A DNA stretch of 64,000 nucleotides, taken from Pisaster brevispinus (lineage: Eukaryota > Echinodermata > Asteroidea > Forcipulatida > Asteriidae). A program made the position numbers and the translations under genes. The DNA is taken from assembly GCA_023634235.1 (NCBI GenBank), contig JAMKCF010000021.1, positions 11,171,764 to 11,235,763 of the forward strand, in the 5' to 3' direction. Positions 11,544-22,800 of this stretch are shown piece by piece. Within the stretch, counting starts at the first letter, position 1, and every line of letters starts with the position of its first letter. The notes under the pieces were generated by a model. That model was given only the letters and a program-made list of their open reading frames with translations, did no database searches and was not told the DNA's origin.

Positions 11544-12289
11544 CAGGAGTACCTTGGCCCATGGACTACACGATTATCATACAAACAAAAGTTCTCCAGT
11601 CGTTGTTGTGTTTATATTGGTGTTTACGCTGTTTGTCTGTGTTGTACACATGTGCTGAACTTTCGTCAGTGAGCTGAAGTTAGTATGCTCAATAAAACTC
11701 TGATAATGTCTGTTTTGGTGTATAAAAGCTAATGATCTCGACAAGAAAAATTCAGTCTGAGATCCCATCCTCGTTGCCAATTTGTAATGTTCTGGACAAC
11801 TAAATGAATGAACATGTGTTACAGTACTTGCCAGTGTCACGAGTGCTTTATTATAAGCTATGCAATATCTCTGCTTATGTAGGATTACATTACACACGTC
11901 AAAAGACCTTGGCTATTCCAACATACATGTACTTTAAATTAATCAAATGCACAAACTTGAATCAGCACAAAATATACTTGTTTTGAAGTGATGGCTGATA
12001 GCGGTGGTTGTCGGAATAGTGAAAGGAAAATACACTCTGGCAAAATAAGTACAAGGAAACAAAATTTCTGAGTCATTTTCGAGTCAACATAGGTAAATCA
12101 ATGAAATGAATAAGTGAACAATTATTACCAATACAAATAGGCAAAACAGAGTAAAGATGCAATTAAATGTTTACATGAAAAATGAGGAAAGAAAAAACTA
12201 GCAAACACTAAGTTGAAGAATAGCTCGTTGAAGAAGACTAACAAGTTATACTTGACACAAAAGTATCATAAAATGCTAATTGGGAGCCA

Positions 12290-13170
12290 AGGATTTGATT
12301 AGTTCAGCTGCGACAACTGCTCTCCCCTTGATGATGCCATCCAGGGTTCGGCGGAAGACGGAGCACGTAGGCATTGATGGCTGAAATGTTGCTAATGTTG
12401 AAAAACATCACCAACTGCCAACACTCCGGGAGCAATTGTACAGGCTACACATTTGGTGGACCTTATCCATGCACCAGACTTTGTGGCTATAATAGTAGTG
12501 GATAATTTCTGGTTTCTTGTATCTTGTTGAACAATAGGGTAACATTCGTGGGGGTTTTCGGAACCGCCCTGCCTTTTATATTTTCCTTGTGCATGTCTTT
12601 CGAGACTTTGCGTCTGTTGCCCTTTATGGTTCCCACGATTGTCAATCGCAGGGTCAGCAAGTATACTCGGCTAGACCCTTGCTAGTAAAATAATTGTCAC
12701 AAGTGACATTTCGTCCAGCTCCATAGTACGGCTGCACCAGGTCTTTGACTACGCGAGCACCAAGTTCTGTCTCTTGTCTGTTACACTCCTTTCCATTGTT
12801 TGGCTGCATATTGCAAACGTACCAGGTGTTACTGTCCACGCACGCATAGCCAATATTTTAGTCCATACTTGCCAGGTTTACTGGGCATAAGCTGCCTGAG
12901 CGGGCACCTTGCACGAAATGCAACAAGTTGCTCATTAACAGTGAGACATTCACCAGGGCTATAGTATCGCTGACAGGAACCAGTGAACGTCTCAAAAACT
13001 TCTCTGAATGGCGCATACTTATCAACCAAACCGCCGTTGAAATCGGGTAGCTGTCGGAAACTGTATCGTTAGAATGTCCTGAAATCTTGTCCTGGACATA
13101 TGACATAGTTGCGTGGGCCCGTGGGGGTCTGGAAAACTTCCCTTCCCTTCAAAAAGATCGGACCCTATTT
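12290..13170 (-). pseudogene. Decayed piggyBac transposase
   Basis: Minus-strand fragments appear in the family's order but in shifting frames: MSRTRFQDILTIQF (~13110-13030), DKYAPFREVFETF and NEQLVAFRARCPLRQLMPSK then PGKYGLKYW (~13025-12840), WYVCNMQP...LGARVVKDLVQPYY then GAGRNVTCDNYFTS (~12835-12670), LTIVGTIKGNRRK after a stop (~12645-12600), FNKIQETRNYP, and finally MFFNISNISAINAYV near 12400. These are the DDE_Tnp_1_7 core (the DNYFTS Asp is one catalytic acidic residue). At least three frameshifts and several stops make it non-functional. A MITE and a partial second MITE lie immediately upstream (13225-13500). No piggyBac TTAA ends were identified. Confidence 0.85.
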
Positions 13171-13224
13171 TTGTCTTGACTTTTGTGTCCTGACTTTGTA
13201 AGTCCGAGTAGGCCGATAGCTGCA

Positions 13225-13294
13225 CAGTAAGCAGAGAATGGTGATCGTAAGCGCAGAATTTGGCAGTAAGCAGAGCCATGAAATTGGGCCCAGG
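13225..13294. mobile_element. Partial MITE family 2 end
   Basis: Matches the right part of the 36468-36680 element (AGAATGGTGATNGNAAGCGC, AGAATTNGGCAGTAAGCAG, AAATTGGGCCC). Truncated next to a family 1 copy. Confidence 0.6.
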
Positions 13295-13306
13295 TTGTTA
13301 GGACCA

Positions 13307-13500
13307 GGGCCAAATTTCATAGAGCTGCTTAAGCAGCTATTAGTGTTAAACAATTTTCTGTTAAGCAAAAAAAAGGGGAAGGATACCAGTCACAGATACA
13401 TGTGCAATGATATTTTGGCTGGTTACCTTATTCTGGTAAGCATACTTTTGTTGTGCTTAGCTACTTTTTGTGCTTAAGCAGCTGCATGAAATAAGGCCCA
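13307..13500. mobile_element. MITE family 1, copy b (194 bp)
   Basis: Same length and interior as 1681-1874, with inverted ends GGGCCAAATTTCATAGAGCT and ATGAAATAAGGCCC. Lies about 350 bp upstream of the DNAI2 ATG. Confidence 0.8.
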
Positions 13501-13856
13501 GATCTTCATTTTCTCCTTTTCGTCTGACATATTACGCCCCAAAAGATCCAGAGATGCACTTGTATTGAAAAAGACTGAATTGGACACAAAATTCTCAATT
13601 TATCACTCATTTTTGGCATTGAAACGAGAGACTCAGACTCAGCTTAAAACTAGAAGTAGGTTTATGTCCGCCCAATAAAGGACCCTCTTTCGGCTTGCTC
13701 CTTCACCCCACGGCCTTGCTGGTTTTATATCAGGCATAAGACCTTGTCGCCCACTTTTATAAAGATGAGTCTTGCACTTTAATTGGATTCTCAATTTGTT
13801 TTTTTAATGTCATGCAGAAAGACTGACTCAAGGGCACAGCCCGATCTTCTGTAATC

Positions 13857-16800
13857 ATGGAGATAGTTTACGTATATACCAAGAAACGGAGTGAGTTTGG
13901 TCGGCAATGCAACTTTTCGGATCGACCGGCCGAGCTTCACGTTGACATCTTGCCCGACGAGAGCCTGGCATCAAATTTCATTGAGAAAAATCCTGTGGAC
14001 CGAGGTATTCAATGTGTCCAGGAGATGTCTGAACATGAGGTAAGCAAGAGCATCCAATAGTTAAAAGATAGGAAGTTATGAGGTGGCATCTACTGTGTAC
14101 CCCCAAAGCATCATAAGTAACCACAGAAATTAAATTATTTTTCAATAATAAACAGGGACAGATTTTTTCCACAAAATTTCATGGTCAAAGAGCCTTCAAC
14201 TTCATTGCATCTTCAGTATCTCCAATCACTTACCTCTTCATAGTGGCCATGCTGATTGTCTGATTTTCAAGGGACTTTAATTCTCAATATAATTGTTTGA
14301 ATCTATTTGTTTGTATTTCATTGTGTTATGTTTAGTTTCTTGTTTTGCATAGAGACTTCTACATTATGCAGGAGAGGCCCTCTCCTGCATAGAGGATCCT
14401 GCATTATGCTAAGCTGAATCTCTTCTGATTTTCAAGGAACTTGATTTTCAAGACTCATTTGTTTTTGTAACAAATTGCTTTATACATACTTCATTTCACT
14501 GTTTTATGTGTTGTGTTTTGCATAGAGGCTCCTGCATTATGCAGTAGCCTCTACTGCATGGAGGCTCTTGCATAATGCACTTTATACATTAAATGTATTA
14601 TCATTATTGTAATGCCTATCAAATGTTTTTTACCAGAACAAAATAGAATTTAAGAAAATAGAATCAGCTGTTGCAAACTGCTTAACCAGAAGGACCTGTG
14701 GTATAAACGCAAAAAGCAAGTTAATGATCTGACGTTTTGACCCTAGGAGAGTCTCTCTCGATGGCTAAAATTTATTTGAATTACATTGATTTGAAGAAAC
14801 AGAACATTCACCCGTACTGTAATGGTCTACAACTGCCAAAGGCTAATGCCATAGATTTAAAGTACAAATTTAAAGACACACAGACAAGTGAAAGAATAAA
14901 ATGTATTGTCAAGCAGTTTGGGTACTTTGATGGAATACATCAATTAATCACTAGATTTGGCAGGCCAATTTTATTAGTCGTAAACAAAAGTGCCATACCA
15001 TAAATTAAATACTAAAAGTGAAATAAATCAGGAAAAAAAATCATACTTAATGTTAGAGTAAAGTACAGAAAACTGAATTAAACATTGTCACAACAGTGTT
15101 GGATGAATTTAAATTACACAAAAATTTACACAAAAACCCAATTGATCCCTGGAGGGTGGGAACACAAATGTTGGTGCAAGTTCAGCTGAGATTGGAATGG
15201 TTATGAACTTGCACCAAAATTGCTTGCAAAGCAATGTTCAGAAAATTGCACGTGTCCTTCTAGCCACCTGGTCTGTGGCCCTCGAGGGTGACAGTGAATG
15301 ACCATGAGGAGTGGCCAGAAGGCACCCCCAAGGACAATTAGGAGTCGGCGATTCTTCAGAAGAAAAATCAACTTTGATTTTTTCTCAAGAGAGGCACAAT
15401 AAGTGAGCTCGATTGCAGGTGTTTTTGTGTGTATGTATGTGCTGTGTTGATGTATTCACTGTATATGATATTATTTTGTAGGCTGCATGTATCATGTGAA
15501 ACCACAGTGGATGAATCTGAATGGTCAGACAGTTGGAGGGTTGACTGCACTGTGTAGTAGGCAGAGCTGTGTACTGAGAGAGTGGCGACATGGAGGGACC
15601 AGTTTTATTTGGTCATGTGGTTGCTGGATGCCATTTTCGGTCCAAATGCAGCACAACCCAATGTGCAGCAGTCTAGCACCCATGTTTTGGGTTTGTTTTT
15701 TTAAAATCCAAAATGGCTTGTAATCGCAAGTTGTCGTAACTCTCCCAATACACAGCCCTGGTAGTAGGCATTCACGACATGATATCATACTCAGGCTGGC
15801 ATAGTTTGTATATCATTCAAAACCAAAGTGGATGATATTGAACGGTCAGACAGAGGGTTGACTGTGTACTGTGTAGATGCATTCACCACATCATACTGTA
15901 GGCTGGCATACATTATTCAAAACCGAAGGTAATAAGTGGTCAGGCACTGACAGTAGGACATGTAGGAAGGGCTTAAATAAAATAGTTTTCCAATAAACAA
16001 ACATTTCACTCCTACTTTATCAATATTAAGTAAGTTTTTTTTTTTCTAAACAGATAAACACAGAGAGATTTGAGACAGAGACAAGAGGCATTAACCATGT
16101 GGAAGGAGGCTGGCCCAAGGACATCAACCCACAGGAAGTTGAGCAGGTCATCAGGTTCCGCAAGAAGGTGGAAAAGGACGAGACCTACATCAACACAATC
16201 CAGCAACTGGCTACGGTTGGTCAAGCTCAAGTGTTTCTTGTAACAATTATTTCCCAGCTCAGTTGTTAGAGAGCTGGCTCGTTAATCTGGAAGTCTCAGG
16301 TTCAAGTCTCTGTAAATTTTTCTTTGTTCAACCCAAAACTATTTCAAACTTTACCCAGTCAATTTCCCTTGTGGTTTATTACTTGATATTTGAAACAAAA
16401 AGTCACATCCCCTTAAGGTGATCCCTTGGCTGCCATTTCCCAGGTTGTTTCTTAAACTTGGTTGTCATCCCTGGCTGCACGGCAGTTACAGGTTGAATGG
16501 ATTCCAACTGTGCCCCCCCCCCCCAACAAAGAAATTTAACAAAAGGGAGACCAGCAACATAAGGGCTAGGTAGCTCAGTTGTTAGAGTGCTGGCATGTTA
16601 ATCCGGAGGTTGCAGGTTCAAGTCCCACTCTAGTCAAGTTTTCTTTGTTGAACCCCAAATTAGTTTAAACTTTACCTAGTCCCTTTCCCTTGTGGTTATT
16701 TTTTTATTTATTTCCTAAGATAGTTCTGGCACTAGTCTGGCACTAGTTTTTCTCCTGATTTCTGGTCCTGTTTTTGCAAATTTAAGATCACATTTTGCCC

Positions 16801-19800
16801 CCAAATAAAAAATATGGATTTTGCCACCAAGGTAAAAAAGATTAAACCGGTCTTCATCTTTTCTTCAAAAATACTCTCCTCGCAGTGCAAGTCACTTTTT
16901 AGGATTTTTGGGATCCATAACCAGAAAGATAAATAGTACTCTTTTTACCCCTTATGCAGACAATGGAGCATTGTATTCGACAGAACAATGCCATAAATAT
17001 CTATGAGGATTATTTCTCTGATCTGGCCATTGAAGAAACAGAGGAGACCCCATCAGCAAAGACCATCAATGTTTTCAGGTGAGTAATATTTTTGGCAAAA
17101 TCAATACATTTGACAATAATAAATCTTTGCATACGACATTGGAAAAGTGGCTCCCAAAGGTGACCATAATGGAAGCTATCAAATTATTTAACTTCACCTC
17201 CCGCAGAGATCCAAATGAAATAAAACGCACGGCTACTCACCTCTCCTGGTATCCTGACGGTGCTCGTAAATTGGCTGTAGCCTACTCCAACCTGGAATTC
17301 CAAAGAGCATCAGCCGAGACAAGTCTAGATTCTTATATCTGGGATATTGGTAAGAAACAACTTCCTTTGCAGGCACCAGACTTGACTTAAAATTTCTTTT
17401 ATTCCTTTCATTTTTACAGTACAATTTTGTCGTACAATAATAGTAGAGAACATTTATAATGTGCCATGTCAGTCATAAATGACACTCATGGCGCCAATTA
17501 TCAAATTGGTTGGTAAAATTTTTTTTACAAGGAGAAGCAACCGTGATACAATATGTTGAAAGAGATACAAGGTGCTGCCAGACCTTGCAAGATTTACCAG
17601 GGCAAGTCCCTTCTCTTCCTATGATAGTGTCTTGCTCGAGGACTCAAGTTGTGCTACCAGAACCTGAACACACCCTGATAATACCAGTCCGGTGCACTAG
17701 ACCACTGGGCCACGACCCTCCACTTATACTTTATCAAGCAGATGAGAAATACACAAATATTATTAGTAGTAGTATGATTTGCTTATTTCTCACCTAACAA
17801 AATATTTATAAAATACATGAGCACCAGAGCAATGGACCTTATGCATTGATGTCATCGTGCCGCCATCTTTGAGGTAAAATGATAATGAAACAAGAGAAAA
17901 CACATAGCTGTGTATGCAAGACACACACAACGGGCAATGAGCAACCTTCTCTTGACCTCTAGCCGAGGGTGCCCTACTCCAATGGCGTCATGTGCATCAG
18001 GTCTAGAGTGAGGCTGAAAATTATACATACAGACCTTTGCACCGAAATTTATCCCCAAACTTCGTCTGACAAAACATTTTGTATTTATTGTACAGTGATC
18101 CGATTGTTATTTTTCTCTCTCACAGAAAATCCCAACAAGCCAGAGACAACTCTGAAGCCAGTTTCTCCACTAGTGTGCCTGGAGTACAACCCTAAAGATG
18201 TGCACGTACTGATAGGGGGCTGTTACAATGGACAGATCGGTGAGTGACTTAGAATGCAGACTATCGGACTGCTTGACTATCGATAAATAATGAGTTTGAT
18301 TAGTTTTAAGCTGATCAAAAAGTTTATAGCAGCACCAATTTTTCAGAGAATTTTTTTTGTCTGACATACAGTCAAAGTCAGGAAGATTCGAGAAGAGAAG
18401 CTTTACAGTAGCGAAATTGTTAGGAGAAGGCGTTTTTTTTACCCTTACCAAGCCATAGCTTATTGAAACAGCCTCCTTACTACATTCTGCTGTGCTCTTT
18501 TTCATTATCATTATCATCGATCATTTATACTTTTTGCTTTCCACTATATTTTTTGTCCAATGATTGTGTCTTTGTTACATTGTAATGATCGAAATTAATG
18601 GAATTGAAATAGCATTTGAAACCCCCACAAATTGCTGTCCCTTATTTTGATTACCCCTACTGCAATAAGCTTGATATGAACATGCCCACAAAATCCTGGA
18701 CAAAACAAAAACTAAAATTCCCTGTCGTCACTCGAAGGTGAACATCAAATTTTAGGAAATATTAGAGGGTTGGTTGTATGGTGTGTTTATAGATCTTATG
18801 CATTGACACTATCCAGCCGCCATCTTAGAGGTAAGCCAGTGATGAATCAGTGGAAAAGCACAGAGCTGTACGCACGGCGCACAGGATTGGCCAATGAACT
18901 GCCTCTTTTTTAGCTCGAGGAGAGGGCACCCTGTACTCGAATGAGATCATGTGCATAAGGTCTAATGCAAACCAAAGAATGACAACGAATGGAATCTTTC
19001 AAAACAATAATGTTATTCCCCGTTAACACTGGCATGTGTCTGTCCTGTATTAATGCCAATGTAAATAGCAATGACAGAACGTTAACACTAAGCATTCTTG
19101 GATCAATGAAATAGACTGCGATTCTCTCGCATTTGTTTCCGAAACAGGTCCAGCAGATTTCCAAAAGTATGTTAGACGTGCTTGGTCTACACATAGGACA
19201 TAAATTATCAGTAACAATGGTCATAGCTTATTATCAGAAGCCTCTTTCCCTAGCCTAAAAAAAAACGCCAAAAAGGTGGAAATATGCAATTAAATAACCT
19301 TTCCCATCCCCTCTTGGAAACAGCATTTTGGGACACGAGGAAGGGCTCGCAGGCCGTTGAAATGTCCCCTGTTGAGCACAGCCACCACGATCCCGTCTAC
19401 AAGACCATCTGGCTGCAATCCAAGACAGGCACGGAGTGTTTCTCTGCATCAACTGACGGACAGGTAAGAACAAAGAGATTCTCCCAGTACAGTCTACTCT
19501 CGTTAATACGGGCTCTGAAGATATGATACGCCAGTTTATACGAGGTTTTTCACTGGTCCCGAACCGTCCCATGCGTGAACAAATTTGTTGTGTAACAAAA
19601 GCTTACCATTCTGTTAGGGTTCAGAAATTACATTCTTGCTGCCAAACTTTTTATCGGATCAGACCAGCCTTGCAGTTCTTTTCGATCCAAGCACCAGAAA
19701 CATTTTGCTGGTATAACCTACGCTTGAAATGCTAATTTACTGTTTCAGACATAAATCCACAAAGAAAAATAGCTCAATGCTTGCCCTATGGGTTTCTGAC

Positions 19801-22800
19801 CAACCGTAGAGTCAGTTTGTTTGAAGTTGGCGTGGTTTGCAATGGAGTGGGAGACTTTTTAGAAACGATAGCAGGCGTGGCACTCAACAGTTCTTTTCTA
19901 TTGTTCTCGCCACTGAGCACAATTTAAAAATTACTGTGAGTGGAATACTGGCTATCGTCTCAAAAGTCTCCCATTGCGTCACACTTACAAACAGGATTGT
20001 ATGTCAGTAATTGTTCTTCCTTTGGTGTTTCATGTGTATCTTGTTGTTTTCTTTATTTCCTATAAAGCGCATAGGGTCTTTGCAGTGGTATGCGCTTTGT
20101 TATTATTGTTATCAACTAGATTGACTTAATACTTTTAAGTGTGTGTAGTTTTAAATGTTCAGCTTTTTCCAATGTAGTTTTATTTCATATTTCTGCTGTT
20201 TTCTTCTGCATGATGTACTTGTAAAATTGTTGATGTTAACAAGTGCAATTCAGTTTTTAAGTACGATACATGTTTTTAATAAACCATTTTGGGGTTGTCG
20301 CCTTTCTGTCCGTTTGTTAATTCACATAATAAAACTCATCCTGTACGTTGTTGCAGGTTTTGTGGTGGGATACACGCAAACTTGGCGAGCCCACAGAGAA
20401 ACTGGTGATGGATCCCAACAAGAAAGGCAACATGGAGAACGCACAGGGAGTCATATCACTGGAATATGAACCCACTGTTGTAAGTACAATAATTCAGTAT
20501 CAAAGTCTCTTAAACCCTGCTATTGACCTCTTCATTTATCTCACTCACAGCCACTGTCTGCCATGCTCAACATTTTGGGTAGTCAAATTGCATTTTTAAA
20601 ATTATGGTAAGGCCATATTTAAACTGACGACCACGGCTACGACTGTTGCTAAATGTGTTGCTCTGGGACTTACTGTACTTCAACGCATGATGACGCGGCA
20701 ACCCAGCCGTAGCTGTAGCCGTAGCCTAAGTTGGACATGGCCTAAGGTTCTAAACACTGCGTCGCCTAAAATGCACACTAAACTGCAAAACACACGTTGA
20801 CTCCGAAAATGGCGCGACCAAGATCACTGTGATAAATGATGTCAGGTGCATTCAGTTGCTTACACGGAATAAGTATAATTGAATGACTGTTTTCAGATGC
20901 TTTAGATTTTAATCAAAGTAGAATAATGTAACGATTAAATTTGCCATTCATTTGCCGAAAATGACCACAAACACCTATAGTCTGTCTATGAAAATTATCA
21001 GCTCTTAAGTCAAGCTTATCAGATAAGAAAACTGCATTCTTGTTTAATACAAATACAATGAGGTCCATAACTTTATATCTCCATTTTTAGCCGACAAAGT
21101 TCATGGTGGGCACCGAGCAGGGAACAATCATCTCCTGCAACCGAAAAGCCAAAACGCCTGCCGAGAAAATTGTGGCCATCTACAAAGAGCACATCGGACC
21201 TGTCTACTGTCTACAGAGAAATCCTTTCTTCCCCAAGAACTTCCTGACAGTAGGAGACTGGACTGCTAGGGTAAGATTTGCACTTTTTGCCTTGTTATCT
21301 TTTGATGGATTGTAGAGAGCAGTCATTGTAGAAATTAAGCTAGGTTCCACGGAATTCTAACAATATTTGTTTTGGTTTTAATTTCCAGATTTGGTCAGAA
21401 GATGTGAGGGACTCGTCTATCATGTGGACCAAGTAAGTAACTAGAATTTAGGGAATCTTAAAGGAATCGAGGCATTAAACTTAAGGATTCGGCACTTCAT
21501 ACTAAGACTCCCAGTTATTATTCATAAATACCCAAGACAGTTTATCCATTCTGATTGGTTGAGAGGAAATCACATGTCTATGTTTAAACACGTAGTAGAG
21601 ACATGGCAAAAAGTGTTTAAACATACACGAATTGACTCGCAAGCTTACGCGGGTGCTATGACGTGGCCACGACCCTGCCAGTTTTAATGGCTGTTTAAGA
21701 CCATGTCACTACTCTATTATTCCCTCATTATACCATCTCTGTTGTCTCTTGTTCAATCAGGTACCACATGTCATACATGACTGATGGTTGCTGGAGTCCT
21801 GTCAGACCAGCTGTGTTCTTCACAACTAAGATGGACGGAACCTTGGATGTATGGGATTATCTCTTCAAACAGAACGATCCAACGCTCAGCCTCCAGGTAT
21901 TTAGCAATCAGATTAGGAATAGACCTTATGCGTTGACGTCATCAAGCGCCGCCATGTTAGAGGTTAAACTATGTTGAAACAATGGAAAACGCGCAGCTAT
22001 GTACTCGCTGTGCACAGGATCAGCCAATGAACTACCTTCTTTTGACCACTAGCCGAGGGCGCCCTGCTCAAATGACATCGTGTGCTTACGGTCGGGGGGG
22101 GGGGGGGGGTAGGTTGGCGTAGTGGTATCTTTCCTCACTGTCCACCTCTAGTATGGGTATATGATACATTGTATAGACCTTTCCATTGTTGATAATCAAA
22201 CCACGCTGGTTGGCATGGACGGCCGAATGTTACCAAAACATTCAGATCTTTTGACCAAATTCAACATTTTCTGCAAACTTTCAATAAATTAAAATAGCTC
22301 CCATGATGGATTGCTTTATTTCCAACAAATTAAACACAATTTTTGAATATTTGTGTTATATTGTTACAAACTATGACTATCTGTTTTTGGTTTGCATTTT
22401 TGCTTTCCATAGTTTTCCAACCTCGGTTGGCAAAAACTCGAGCTGTGACGTGTCAAAAGAAAGGTCTATAGTCAATATCTCTGATGCAATTTATTACCTC
22501 CATTAACATCTCCCTTTGTTACTCAACATTCTCTGTGATTTGACGCTTCTCAGGTGTGCGATGAAGCCCTGCACAGTTTAAGGGTCCAGGACCAGGGCCA
22601 CCTGATTGCCACTGGTTCCCACACCGGTACCACCACCCTCCTGGAGCTGTCCAGTAGTCTGTGCACCATGCAGCGCAACGAGAAAGCCCTGGTGACCGCC
22701 ATGTTTGATCGGGAGACCAAACGAGAGAAGATTCTAGAGTCCAGACAGCGTGAGCTGAGGTTGAAGAGGGCTGGTACAAGTGCAGCCGGCAATGAGGTAT

